Below are positions 34,368-43,382 of a stretch of DNA of 64,000 nt, piece by piece. Source of the DNA: Taibaiella sp. (GTDB lineage: Bacteria; Bacteroidota; Bacteroidia; Chitinophagales; Chitinophagaceae). The notes beneath the pieces were generated by a model. It searched no databases, was not told the origin of the DNA, and was given only the letters and a program-made list of their open reading frames with translations. The number at the start of each line of letters is the position of its first letter. Position 1 is the stretch's first letter. The stretch is taken from positions 307,644-371,643 of the forward strand of contig JAEUVV010000009.1 in the NCBI GenBank assembly GCA_016786705.1, read 5' to 3'. The position numbers and the translations under genes are program-made.

Positions 34368-35023
34368 GGCATATTATTATAACTTACTCCGGCCTCTATT
34401 TTTACACTTAATGTATTATTCTCCGGTGGTATAGGGCAATTGTAGTCCCCGCTATAAGCACAATAAGGATTATAAGCCCGGTTAAAATCCAGGATCAGCG
34501 GCTCTTTAGCCAGGTCTTGCATAGACAGCTCCAGGTAACGACCTGCGCCATAACTTGTCATACCACTCGTCACATCTCTGAAAGGAATAAACACCAGGTC
34601 CTCGGATCCAGGGATTGTTTCTGCAGGCACATACAAGGTAAGCACTTGCGGTTTATTATCTATCGTGAATATAGCGGTACCCAGTTCCCTGTACTGCTTG
34701 ATTTTTTTTGCTGAGGTCGGGAAGTCGATCACTTTACCATTGGCTATAGGACTGTATTTTGCCTGGACCACGTATTGCTCTGTCATTGGGAAAAAGGTGA
34801 TGCCTTTAAAGTGCTGCTTATCTTCAGCAGAGAGTGGAGTCGTTTCCGGGTTCTCATAAAAGGCGCGCAGCTCTTCCTGGTATTTGGCAGCATCAGTAAC
34901 GGTATTGCCCACGATCGGATTTTTTGCTTCTGCGGTCTGCGCATCTTTACCGGCATTATTACCCTGCTGATTACAGGCCGCAAATATTCCGCAAATCATT
35001 AAAGCGGCAATCATCTTTTTCAT
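34364..35023 (-). CDS. DUF1684 lipoprotein
   Basis: A 219-residue lipoprotein (lipobox AAC, Cys16). The DUF1684 domain covers most of the mature protein: KGITFFPMTEQYVVQAKY, then VLTLYVPAETIPGSEDLVFIPFRDVTSG and the conserved C-terminal block LILDFNRAYNPYCAYSGDYNCPIPP, in which the NPYCAYS and CP elements are diagnostic. The family has no established biochemical function. Its end overlaps the convergent helical-repeat gene by four bases. Confidence 0.88.
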   Translation of the reverse strand: MKKMIAALMICGIFAACNQQGNNAGKDAQTAEAKNPIVGNTVTDAAKYQEELRAFYENPETTPLSAEDKQHFKGITFFPMTEQYVVQAKYSPIANGKVIDFPTSAKKIKQYRELGTAIFTIDNKPQVLTLYVPAETIPGSEDLVFIPFRDVTSGMTSYGAGRYLELSMQDLAKEPLILDFNRAYNPYCAYSGDYNCPIPPENNTLSVKIEAGVSYNNMP

Positions 35024-35047
35024 GAGCTTATCTCTTTATTTCAAGCA

Positions 35048-35055
35048 CAAATTTA
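35048..35055 (-). promoter_or_regulatory. Candidate -7 box for the DUF1684 gene
   Basis: Minus strand TAAATTTG, a TAnnTTTG match 25 bases ahead of the ATG at 35023. No -33 TTG was seen. Confidence 0.4.
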
Positions 35056-35090
35056 AGGGAATAAAGATCGCGCGGAGCGTTAAAATAAGT

Positions 35091-35993
35091 TTAGGCATAA
35101 AGTTCGCCGGCTAACAGGTATGTATTGGTATGTGCCTCCAGTATCGTTGTAATTTCCGGCGAATAGCCACCACCCATGCTGCATTGCATACCTACCTTCA
35201 GGGACCTTGCAAATTCCATTACCATACGGTCTCTCTGCATACAAGTGGCCAGGGAGCATTTCAGTTTGCCCATTTTATCACTTTCCAGGATATCTACCCC
35301 GGCCTGGTAAAATATAAAATCCGGCTGAAACCGCTTCCGGATCAATGCTAAACTATCCGCTAAAACAGACAGGTAGGTTTCATCTTCCGTATCTGTTTCC
35401 AGCGCTACATCCAGGTGCGAGCGGCTTTTATGAAAGGGGTAGTTGGCCGCTCCATGCATGGAAAAGGTAAACACTTCTGTGCTACCTTCAAAAATATCCG
35501 CAGTACCATTACCCTGGTGTACATCAAGGTCAATGATCAGCACCTTTTTTACAGCGGTATGGTCCAGCAAATACCGGGCAGCTATCGCCTGGTCATTGAG
35601 CATACAAAAGCCTTCACCATGCGCGATGGAGGCATGATGGGTTCCCCCGGCAATATTGAAGGCAATGCCATCCTTTAAAGCATTCATCGCTCCGTCAATA
35701 GTGCCCTGGACCAGTAAACGCTCCCGTGCTACTATTGCCTGGTCCTGTATAAACCCGATCCTGCGCCCTTCCTGAGCGCTAAGCTCCAGCTGTACAAAAC
35801 GATCTACATATAAAGGATCATGTACTTTACAGACATGCTCCAGGGCCACCATCCCGGGTTCAAAAAACTGCGTTTCCTGTACGATACCTCTATGGACCAA
35901 CTGCCGGGGCAGCAAATCATACTTCAACATCGGGAAACGATGCCCTTCGGGCACCGGGTGTATGTATTGAGGATGAAAGGCAATGGTGTACAT
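35091..35993 (-). CDS. Histone deacetylase-like (AcuC/HdaH-type) zinc amidohydrolase
   Basis: A 300-residue class II-like deacetylase. The tandem histidines are at 119-120 (AGGTHHASIAHGEGFC), zinc ligands fall at Asp157 and His159 in IIDLDVHQGNGT, and the third ligand region is AGVDILESDKMG (Asp239). The catalytic Gly/Tyr segment GGGYSPE is near the C-terminus. Bacterial members deacetylate acetyl-CoA synthetase, acetylpolyamines or other small substrates; which applies here cannot be told. Monogenic, with a candidate -7 box about 18 bases upstream of the start. Confidence 0.92.
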   Translation of the reverse strand: MYTIAFHPQYIHPVPEGHRFPMLKYDLLPRQLVHRGIVQETQFFEPGMVALEHVCKVHDPLYVDRFVQLELSAQEGRRIGFIQDQAIVARERLLVQGTIDGAMNALKDGIAFNIAGGTHHASIAHGEGFCMLNDQAIAARYLLDHTAVKKVLIIDLDVHQGNGTADIFEGSTEVFTFSMHGAANYPFHKSRSHLDVALETDTEDETYLSVLADSLALIRKRFQPDFIFYQAGVDILESDKMGKLKCSLATCMQRDRMVMEFARSLKVGMQCSMGGGYSPEITTILEAHTNTYLLAGELYA

Positions 35994-36010
35994 AAGGGAT
36001 TTTAAGCCTG

Positions 36011-36018
36011 CAAATTTA
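36011..36018 (-). promoter_or_regulatory. Candidate -7 box for the deacetylase gene
   Basis: Minus strand TAAATTTG, matching TAnnTTTG, 18 bases before the ATG at 35993, just past the YceI terminator. Confidence 0.4.
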
Positions 36019-36045
36019 ACTTATGTAAGGCGATCTATTACTAAA

Positions 36046-36071
36046 AAGTGCCTTGCTTTCGCAAGGCACTT
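36046..36071 (-). terminator. Intrinsic terminator of the YceI gene
   Basis: Perfect 11-base arms (AAGTGCCTTGC / GCAAGGCACTT) around a 4-base loop, followed on the minus strand by TTTTAG. It lies 30 bases after the YceI stop codon. Confidence 0.85.
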
Positions 36072-36100
36072 ACCTATATAACGCATCAAAAAACAAAAAT

Positions 36101-36670
36101 CTATTTTGTAAATTCACCATCCGCTTTAATACGTACTACGTCGCTTACCATTGCATCCGGGAATTTAGCGCCGATCTGGAAGTCAGAACGCTTGATCTCA
36201 CCTGTTAACTGGAAGCCGGTAGTGCTGGCATTAGACATTGGATTTACGGTAGTACCTCTGAAGGTCCAGTCTAAAGTTACCTGCTTGGTTACACCGTGCA
36301 TGGTCAGGTTGCCGGTCAGTTTATATTTATCTTTACCTGCTTTCTTTACCGCTGTGCTTTTGAAAGTAATGTTACTATACTTTTCGGCATCAAAGAAATC
36401 CGGGCTTTTCAAGTGGTTATCTCTAGCTTCAATACGGGTATCGATTGAAGCGACTTTAGCGTCCAGGGTAACTACTGCATCGCTGAAATCTTCTTTGCCT
36501 GAAGAAACGGTTACATCAAAATCGTTGATGGTACCGGAGACGTCGCTGATACCCAGGTGGGTTACCGTAAACCCTAACTGGGAATGCGCTTTATCATTTT
36601 TCCATAATCCGGTTGCCGCAAACACGGTAGTTGCCGTTAAAAGTAAACCTGCTAGTAAGCCTTTTTTCAT
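36101..36670 (-). CDS. YceI family periplasmic lipid-binding protein
   Basis: A 189-residue periplasmic protein with signal peptide (to about residue 19, ATTVFA). The YceI-like beta-barrel follows with its usual marks: WKNDKAHSQLGFTVTHLGISDVSG near the start, the FSDAVVTLDAKVASIDTRIEARDNHLKSPDFFDAEKYSNITF segment in the middle, and GNLTMHGVTKQVTLDW. The fold is related to lipocalins and binds isoprenoid or fatty-acid-like ligands. Monogenic, with its own promoter box and terminator. Confidence 0.93.
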   Translation of the reverse strand: MKKGLLAGLLLTATTVFAATGLWKNDKAHSQLGFTVTHLGISDVSGTINDFDVTVSSGKEDFSDAVVTLDAKVASIDTRIEARDNHLKSPDFFDAEKYSNITFKSTAVKKAGKDKYKLTGNLTMHGVTKQVTLDWTFRGTTVNPMSNASTTGFQLTGEIKRSDFQIGAKFPDAMVSDVVRIKADGEFTK

Positions 36671-36746
36671 TTTTCTATTTTAAAATTTAAGATTATTAAT
36701 TATTCAGGTCCGGGAGTATCTTATTACCCTTTCCTTAATTACAGTA

Positions 36747-36773
36747 CAAAGGTATTTTACAAAACCGGACCAA
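36747..36773 (-). promoter_or_regulatory. Candidate promoter of the YceI gene
   Basis: Minus strand TTG (36771-36773), 16 bases, then TACCTTTG (36747-36754). The layout fits the Bacteroidota promoter although the spacer is short. It would give a leader of about 70 bases. Confidence 0.45.
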
Positions 36774-36935
36774 AAATTAACCTAGATTAAGAAAAGTATG
36801 ACCTGCTTATAAAAAAATGTTAAGCAGGACCAAGACTATAATACCGCTTGATCTTCGATTATACTAAACTCAATTAAACACAACGTTAATTTATTATTAT
36901 CACTTACTTAACTTTATACCCGGAATTATTGATCC

Positions 36936-37952
36936 ATGAAAAGAATATCCATACTACTTATTGTTTTACTGTATGTGCAGCTTAAGGCTATAGCACTGCC
37001 GCAGCCTGTTGACTTAAAGAAACCACCGCCCAAAGTGATCCGCACCTGTTGCGCTTTTGGTGTAGATGTAAAGGTAGTCATGTTGCCATTTATCCGTATA
37101 TCCAGCATTTCAGCCCCTAACCTTATCGGCGGTCACCAGTTCCTGGGCAACAAGCTGGAGAATAACGGCATCATCTATACGCATAAAGGCGGATTTATAG
37201 ACCTGGGACACCTGCGCGACATTGCTGATATGACCGCCTACCTGTTCACCCTTATCCAGGCCAACAGGGAAACGGGTTTAAAAGATTTCAAAATAGGCAG
37301 GGAAGCCGGTCTTAAAACTTTAAGCGTTAAGGTGCCGGAGCATTTCAGCGATACCGATATAGCCCTGCTATCAGGGCGTATCGCCTATGACCTTTCCACC
37401 TGGCATGAGATCTCGACCTGGTATGGCGCGTCTTCCTTACCCTTTGTTCCGGAGCGGTACTCCAGCTTTTCGGTAGAAGACGCTTACTCTAATCTTTTAG
37501 GGGTGCATTTAGCGATCCAGTCCATTCTCAGTGATAAACCTTATGAAACAGAGATGACCCTTAATATTCACAGGGCCTTACTGCATCTTGGCGCTTTACC
37601 CACACTGGAAGACACCCGGAACGCAATGTTACAGGTCAAAGACATCTGGTGGTCCGGGCAGGCAAAATTCCCGAACAAAAACCTGCTCAAGAAAAGGCAA
37701 TATGACATATTAGAGCAGGTAAGTCCACTGGTACTGAACCAGGATGAGTTCTCCGAGCACAGCGAATATATGCTATCTGTACCGGCTGTATCTACTTTAC
37801 AGGAACCGCTTAAAGTGCTCTATAGCTTAAAGATAAAGTACAATCTAAAAATTCCCGCGAAGAAAATATTTGGTAATGATTACCCCTATGACTACGTCAG
37901 CCCGGACAATTACCCGGCCCTGGTAGCCTATGCGCGGACAGGTAAATACTGA
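36936..37952 (+). CDS. DUF4056 family exported protein
   Basis: A 338-residue exported protein (signal peptide ending near AIALPQP). It matches DUF4056: PKVIRTCCAFGVDVKVVMLPF shortly after the signal, GGHQFLGNKLENNGIIYTHKGGFIDLGHLRDIADMTAY, and TWHEISTWYGASSLPFVPERYSSFSVEDAYSNLLG. The family is found in Gram-negative bacteria; its biochemical role is not established. The conserved Cys pair and a His/Asp-rich core suggest an enzyme. Convergent with the T9SS type B gene 11 bases away. Confidence 0.85.
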   Translation: MKRISILLIVLLYVQLKAIALPQPVDLKKPPPKVIRTCCAFGVDVKVVMLPFIRISSISAPNLIGGHQFLGNKLENNGIIYTHKGGFIDLGHLRDIADMTAYLFTLIQANRETGLKDFKIGREAGLKTLSVKVPEHFSDTDIALLSGRIAYDLSTWHEISTWYGASSLPFVPERYSSFSVEDAYSNLLGVHLAIQSILSDKPYETEMTLNIHRALLHLGALPTLEDTRNAMLQVKDIWWSGQAKFPNKNLLKKRQYDILEQVSPLVLNQDEFSEHSEYMLSVPAVSTLQEPLKVLYSLKIKYNLKIPAKKIFGNDYPYDYVSPDNYPALVAYARTGKY

Positions 37953-37963
37953 TCCGGCGCTTA

Positions 37964-40315
37964 TTACCGGATCAGGGTAACGTTACCATTCTGCTTTAAG
38001 GTTTGCCCGCCGGGGCTGGTAGCATCTACCTGGTAGATGTACACCCCCATGGGTTGTGGCGTCCCTTTAAAAGTGCCGTTCCATCCTGTATTGATGTCCT
38101 GAGTTTCAAACAGCAGCTGCCCCCACCTGTTGTAAACCCGGAACGCGTTTAATTTCGCGCTACCGTTGCGTACAATTTTAAAGGACTCGTAGTTGGGGTT
38201 GAACGCATTCGGTATAGCCAGTTCGGTTGGCCTCACTAAAACATCTATAGAATCCTCCACCACACACCCTCTGTCCGTAACCGCTTTTACAAAGTAACGG
38301 GTATTCACCCCCGGGTTGAAAATAGGCGTACTTGTGTTCACACTGCTGATACCGGAATTGGGAAACCATTCAAAATAGGAAGCATTGGTATGCGGTTCCA
38401 GTAAATAAGATGTTTCGGGGTAAATATTTATAGTATCCGGCATGCTCAATACCGCGTTAGGATACACTTCAATATTGATTTGCAAAGTGTCTTTGCAACC
38501 TTTATCGCTGGTGCCTACAATGGTGTAGCCATTTGATGTTTCGGGATAGAAAAGTACGGAATCTCTTGAGCTGTTTACTGCAACAGCATCCTGTAAACCG
38601 GACCAGTCATAAGATTGGGCGCCGCTTAAGTTGATAGCAACCCGGCTACCGGGACAAATACCGGTGTCTGTAAATGCCGTTTGTAAAAAGTCGCCGGGGT
38701 TAACGATGACCCTTGTGCGCTTGCTCAAGGCACAGGGAATACCGTTGGTAGGCCGCTGTACTGTAAGCATGTAATCTATAGATTGATCGGCAATAAACCA
38801 GGTATTGAGCTGAGCGCTGTTATTCAAACCGGCCACAGGGCTCCAGCTATAAGTATAATCATTACTGAAGGGTAATACCTGTGCGGTGAGCGCAACTGTA
38901 TCATACTGGCAAACGATAAGTGTATCAGCCATTAATATTTGTTGCGGAGCAGGCAAAACGTTCAGCGTAAAGGTAATGATGCTGTCGCAACCGTTAGGAT
39001 TGATTATGGTATCGGTTATACCAGCAACACTATGTGTATAAGTAATCCCGTTAAGCACAAAACTATCGCCTTCACAGATCACCTCGAATACATCGCCATA
39101 GTTGTAAGGACTTACAGTTAAGTACAGGGTGATCATGCTATCACAGCCGGTAGTATTCGCTATGGTATCCATAACGCCAGACACCGCGCCGGTGTACTCA
39201 ATGCCATTGAACCAATAACTACCATTAGGGCAGATGCTCGCTATACGGTCTCCGGCCAGGTAGGGATTAACGGTAAGGTTTAAAGTAATCACGCTATCGC
39301 AACCGGCAGGATTGGTTACCGTATGGGTCACTCCTGTAACTGAAGCAGTATAGTTAGTGCCATAAAATTCATAACTCTGGCCCTGGCAGATACTTATATT
39401 CCTTGTTGCGGCAACACTTGGGTTAACTATGATCGTACCCAAAATAGAATCGGCCCCACAAGCCCCGGCCGCCCTTACTTTATAATTAAAAGTTCCGGCA
39501 ACGGTTGGTGTACCACTCACGGTAAAACTGTTGCCTGCACCATTCCAGGTACCGGTAACCCCGGCGGGAAGACCGGTAGCCACCACATTTACCGCATTGG
39601 TAGCACTAAAATTGATGTTTGGAATAGGGGTATTGATACAGGTACTGGCATCGGCACTGGCACTGACCAAAGTAAGATCAGGGCCTATAGCCGGGGCAGA
39701 TGGTACTATACAGTTATTGACAAAATAACTTGGCGTACCGGTACTGCTAAAGCTTACAGAAGCACCATTAGCCGTGGAAACCTGGCTGCGGTCGTAGGTT
39801 ACCGTCTGGGAGCAGTTTAAAGTGCCGCCAATACTTAAGGTCATGCTCCGCGTCCCTGAACCATTATTGGCGAAATGCCCGGTACTGTTACTGTTATTGG
39901 TAAACAGCACATAGATATCTTCACCTAAGGCCCCGAAAGAGAAGGCGGAAAAATCGGCGTTATAGCTGGTAAATACAAGCACTTTTGAATTGGCTGGGAT
40001 CGTACCTGCAGGTTCTATCAGATTACCACAACCATTCGCGTTGTCAATAGCGGTATTGGCATTGGCCACCTTAGTATTGGTGATCGTATTTTGAATAAAA
40101 CCGGCAAAGGCGATAGTAGTAGTTGCCCAGTCAATATCAATATCGTTTACGTTAATTGCACTGGTGCCTGTAGTAAAGATAAAAAATTCATTCAGGCCTT
40201 CCGGGCTGGCGCAGGATTTGATGCATATGCTGGAAATGGACGGGCATTGCGCCTGGGCGCGGAAGACCAGAAGAGACAATAAAAAAGTTAACGATAGAGT
40301 TATTAATTTTTTCAT
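37964..40315 (-). CDS. Large T9SS type B (gliding motility-associated C-terminal) cargo protein
   Basis: A 783-residue secreted protein from ATG 40315 (signal MKKLITLSLTFLLSLLVFRAQAQ); the longer frame to 40351 adds residues before the signal and is not preferred. Region about 25-195 resembles a lamin-tail-like domain (SCASPEGLNEFFIFTTGTSA). An Ig-like unit follows (about 215-290), then three repeats of about 55 residues sharing ICxG-S-----GI-YT--V-G---T--N--GCDSxIT (about 300-455). A type B sorting domain closes the chain: AIPNAFNPN, LNAFRVYNRWGQLLFET, PMGVYIYQVDA. It should be exported and anchored by the type IX system. Confidence 0.88.
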   Translation of the reverse strand: MKKLITLSLTFLLSLLVFRAQAQCPSISSICIKSCASPEGLNEFFIFTTGTSAINVNDIDIDWATTTIAFAGFIQNTITNTKVANANTAIDNANGCGNLIEPAGTIPANSKVLVFTSYNADFSAFSFGALGEDIYVLFTNNSNSTGHFANNGSGTRSMTLSIGGTLNCSQTVTYDRSQVSTANGASVSFSSTGTPSYFVNNCIVPSAPAIGPDLTLVSASADASTCINTPIPNINFSATNAVNVVATGLPAGVTGTWNGAGNSFTVSGTPTVAGTFNYKVRAAGACGADSILGTIIVNPSVAATRNISICQGQSYEFYGTNYTASVTGVTHTVTNPAGCDSVITLNLTVNPYLAGDRIASICPNGSYWFNGIEYTGAVSGVMDTIANTTGCDSMITLYLTVSPYNYGDVFEVICEGDSFVLNGITYTHSVAGITDTIINPNGCDSIITFTLNVLPAPQQILMADTLIVCQYDTVALTAQVLPFSNDYTYSWSPVAGLNNSAQLNTWFIADQSIDYMLTVQRPTNGIPCALSKRTRVIVNPGDFLQTAFTDTGICPGSRVAINLSGAQSYDWSGLQDAVAVNSSRDSVLFYPETSNGYTIVGTSDKGCKDTLQINIEVYPNAVLSMPDTINIYPETSYLLEPHTNASYFEWFPNSGISSVNTSTPIFNPGVNTRYFVKAVTDRGCVVEDSIDVLVRPTELAIPNAFNPNYESFKIVRNGSAKLNAFRVYNRWGQLLFETQDINTGWNGTFKGTPQPMGVYIYQVDATSPGGQTLKQNGNVTLIR

Positions 40316-40483
40316 GACAAACTTTTGACGCCGCAAAGATTGCCATTGCATATTAAGTGAGCGTTAACTGCATATTATCAATTACAGGCTGATTATATAT
40401 CTTTTTAGTACAATCAAAATTTGTAACAGTACTGAAAGATAGTTAGGATTCTTTTCTAATACCCAGTCAGAACAAGGTTATAT

Positions 40484-40526
40484 AAAAAAGGACAATAATA
40501 GCTATAGAGCTACTACTGTCCCTTTT
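40484..40526 (-). terminator. Probable intrinsic terminator of the 40555-41112 gene
   Basis: A long imperfect hairpin (AAAAAGGACA and TGTCCCTTTT with inner TAGCT/AGCTA pairing) followed on the minus strand by CTTTTTTAT. It lies about 28 bases after the stop codon. Confidence 0.6.
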
Positions 40527-40554
40527 CAATTACATAATTTAAAATTCAGAACAC

Positions 40555-41112
40555 TTATTTAAGTATTGTACGTTTTACACTATCTGACCAAGCCTGCTGA
40601 AAAGCAACACTTTCCTGCTTATAATACTGTAAAATAGAATCCATACTCATTTCCTGGCCCCTAAGGAAACCATAGTGTGCATAATCCCAATCTTTTTTCA
40701 ATGGAATAATTGCATTCGGATATTTCTTATATTTAGAATTTGTATCAAATGAAGTATAATATAATATTTTATCATGCACGTTATAATACATCATTCGCTC
40801 CGATATGATTTCTTTCTTTACAAGATGAAATCTATCGTATAATAATACAGAATCTTTGAATACCGAAAATCTTCCTGTCTCTCTAATTTGGTTATCACAA
40901 TAACCCATTACATAAGTACTATCTGAACGTAAATAAATTAGTGAAACGGGTAAAGGGAAAACATGACCATGCAGTGATTTTTCAATTAAGACCTGGTCTA
41001 TTATGCTTGGCTCATAATTTGTGTAGATTCCCAATATTGAATTACCATTTTTTATTGTTGAGGTAGCACAACTAGAGACCAGAATGGAAGACAACAAACA
41101 TAATTTTTTCAT
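40555..41112 (-). CDS. Hypothetical lipoprotein
   Basis: A 185-residue lipoprotein (lipobox SSC, Cys15: LLSSILVSSCATST). The mature part is an unrecognised alpha/beta domain with SLIYLRSDSTYVMGYCDNQIRETGRF and a helical, Gln/Glu-rich tail. It is AT-rich compared with its neighbours and lies nine bases behind the frameshifted lipoprotein gene at 41122-41785, so the two form a unit. Function unknown. Confidence 0.75.
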   Translation of the reverse strand: MKKLCLLSSILVSSCATSTIKNGNSILGIYTNYEPSIIDQVLIEKSLHGHVFPLPVSLIYLRSDSTYVMGYCDNQIRETGRFSVFKDSVLLYDRFHLVKKEIISERMMYYNVHDKILYYTSFDTNSKYKKYPNAIIPLKKDWDYAHYGFLRGQEMSMDSILQYYKQESVAFQQAWSDSVKRTILK

Positions 41113-41121
41113 ACTCTCTAT

Positions 41122-41785
41122 TTACAATCCAATGGTATTCCTGATAAAAGCAACATCTTGATTAACAAAAAAGTTAAGATCTTGTTCTATGTCATCAAGA
41201 TACCCTAAAACTATAGGATCTGTAATATTAGCTCTGAAGTCATTTAAAAAGCTCAATGCTTTGTCTTTCATTGGATCATCAATAGGAATGCTTGTAGGGG
41301 ATCCATTTCGAATCTCGTTAGCAATATTCATAATATCCATTGCAAATAGAAGATAATCAACACAATTACCCGCATTAATCATATTATTATCTGAGGCAAT
41401 CTTGCCCAACTCGTAATAGTAAGTTATATACCATTGACCAATATTTGTCTTTAATAAAAATGAATCTCTTAATTCGTGGAACTGGTCTCCTGCATTTGCT
41501 TCGTGAGCAGATGAAACTTCATGCAAAGAATCAAGATCTAATGAAAACTCAACCATACAACCAGATCGAATGTTAACACAGTCATTTCCTTGACAACCAT
41601 AAGCATCTATATTTGAAGTTCCGCAACCTTTACAATAATTACTCAAGCCTCCATGATTCTGCATTTCATATTTTGACGACATTATACTGAGCAATCAAGT
41701 TATCCTTTTTAGAACACGCAATCCAAATCGTTAATACAGACAAAAAAGAGAGCATGGTTAAAAATACAACGAACATTTTTTTCAT
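41122..41785 (-). pseudogene. Cys-rich lipoprotein gene split by a frameshift
   Basis: An ATG at 41785 starts a good lipoprotein signal peptide (lipobox IAC, then SKKDN) but that frame hits TGA at 41666. The main body, about 190 residues, lies in the next frame and can only be started from TTG at 41694 inside the signal frame. Removing one A from the AAAA run near 41670-41673 would fuse them into about 220 residues. The mature part opens with a dense cysteine cluster (YCKGCGTSNIDAYGCQGNDC, then a further GC) followed by a helical domain. Function unknown. A sequencing error remains possible. Confidence 0.6.
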
Positions 41786-42106
41786 AAGTACAAATTTAAT
41801 TTGTTAAAAAAAATAAAAATTATTTGACAAATTAAAATAAAATAATAACAACTTCAATAAAAATAAATACTAATAAGTAGTTAAAAGATTATTTTTCATA
41901 TAGAATTTATTTAGAACTGCTGAAGAGTTGCATGTATAAAAATTCTGTTTGACAATATCTCACATAAAAATGCAAGTACAAAAGCAAGTGCACGAACAAA
42001 AAATCCTTGAATTTAAATAAATCAGGGCATACTCTTTCACTCCAAAAATTTGTTAACTTATTTTAGCACAACTCAAAGTCTTATCATCTACGAAAAATTG
42101 AAGTTC
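41786..42106. other. AT-rich intergenic gap
   Basis: A strongly AT-rich stretch of about 320 bases between the frameshifted lipoprotein and the next gene. No signal-peptide ORF, tRNA, clear hairpin or promoter box pair could be made out. Confidence 0.5.
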
Positions 42107-43207
42107 TTATGTCCCTTTATCACTAACCTTTAAAGTCAATTGCAATAATTGCGCATAAGGCCGGCCGTTTCTTTGTGCCGGCCTGGCGCCGCTTAGTTCC
42201 CGGAAAAAAGTTTCCATTTCAGGCCCTATCACATCGGCATATTCACCATCCAGTTTATTGAGTATTAATTCACCGGAAGCTTCCAGCCATACCTGCACCT
42301 GGTAGCTCCCTTCCGGTTTGATGTTTGTCCGGCACAATATTTCCGAAAGTTTGCGGTTTAGTTTCCCTCTAAATAGCTCCGTTACATTTTCCTTTTGTAT
42401 TTCAAAGCTTTTAACGAGCGGCGGGTCTATTGCATATACCATAGGGGTGATTTCATCCGGTCTTTTTTTCTTCTCGAGCCGCAGCAGTTTGCCTTTTGGG
42501 TCATAATATTCCCAGGTTAAACAGGCTTCATCAAAATAATAGTACTTTACCGAAGCCAGCGCGCCGGAAGGATGCCAGGATTTGATACATAAGATTCTAT
42601 CGCCTTGAATAAGGGTATCAAATGTTTGCTCAACCAGTTGCTGCTTATCGTTCCATCTTCTCTGCAGGCTATCTTTTCCATTGCGGAACCACTTCATCAG
42701 GCTTGTATCCCCTTCAAAACTAACGATGAGTAAAGAATCTTGTCCTTTTGGGTTATAATACCATTCTGCATTATTCATCAAGTCCACTTGCAACAACAAG
42801 GCATCGGTATGCAACAGGTTATTGAAATAGTATTTTGATTTACCCTTTTTTCCGGGTACGATGCTATCCGTCCACAGATTTCCATCCTCTACATAGTCGA
42901 AGGTAACCGGACTTAATATCCGTCCTTCTTTATTAGTAATAAATTTACTGACTATCGTGCTGCTCTGGCCTTGAAAGTAGACACTGTCTTGCTTTGCTCC
43001 ATGTACCATCCGGATCTTATTTTGCTCTACCCGGTATTCACTTTCCAGGACGGTATAAGACTCAAAAAGCCATACTTTATTCCGGTTAGCCCGCTTTTTA
43101 GGTATACACTCCATGTCCTTGTTTTGCGCAAAGACTGCTCCGGCATTAAAGCTTACGATTACGCTTAACCACAAGCAATAAAGTAGTGTATCATATATGT
43201 GCTTCAT
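42107..43207 (-). CDS. Exported protein with MORN/YwqK-like and TonB-CTD-like regions, paralogue of 43383-44555
   Basis: A 366-residue exported protein (signal peptide cleaved near VFAQ). The central part contains MORN/YwqK-like lines (WHPSGALASVKYYYFD, YYDPKGKLLRLEKKK). The C-terminal 80 residues (YQVQVWLEASGELILNKLDG, and FFRELSGARPAQRNGRPYAQLLQLTLKVS) resemble the strand-helix-strand end of TonB-like C-terminal domains, but the match is weak. It is a clear tandem paralogue of the next gene: both share WLFESY/RYDSY, DSIVPG, WYYNPKGQDSL/YYGIGGQDSL and the NGRPxxQLLxLTLKV end. Function unknown. Confidence 0.8.
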   Translation of the reverse strand: MKHIYDTLLYCLWLSVIVSFNAGAVFAQNKDMECIPKKRANRNKVWLFESYTVLESEYRVEQNKIRMVHGAKQDSVYFQGQSSTIVSKFITNKEGRILSPVTFDYVEDGNLWTDSIVPGKKGKSKYYFNNLLHTDALLLQVDLMNNAEWYYNPKGQDSLLIVSFEGDTSLMKWFRNGKDSLQRRWNDKQQLVEQTFDTLIQGDRILCIKSWHPSGALASVKYYYFDEACLTWEYYDPKGKLLRLEKKKRPDEITPMVYAIDPPLVKSFEIQKENVTELFRGKLNRKLSEILCRTNIKPEGSYQVQVWLEASGELILNKLDGEYADVIGPEMETFFRELSGARPAQRNGRPYAQLLQLTLKVSDKGT

Positions 43208-43309
43208 AAATTGATCAATCGGGATTACTGATATACAATATTTAAAAACGAGCTACAAAAAAAGGAAAATAATCCGGGTTTTATCAAAACGGTCCTCCTA
43301 ATTTCTACT

Positions 43310-43341
43310 ACAAAAAAGCGAGGCTACCCTTGTGGATAGCC
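43310..43341 (-). terminator. Intrinsic terminator of the 43383-44555 gene
   Basis: Minus strand GGCTATCC-ACAA-GGGTAGCC followed by TCGCTTTTTT. The stem-loop differs by one loop base from the rpsH terminator at 44686-44717. Confidence 0.75.
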
Positions 43342-43382
43342 ATTACTGCCGGCAGTATTCCAGCAAGAGAAAATAACCATTG

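Noticed and set aside
41122..41694. Gene starting at TTG 41694
   Set aside because: A lipoprotein signal peptide in the neighbouring frame immediately upstream fits a frameshifted gene better than a TTG start with no export signal.
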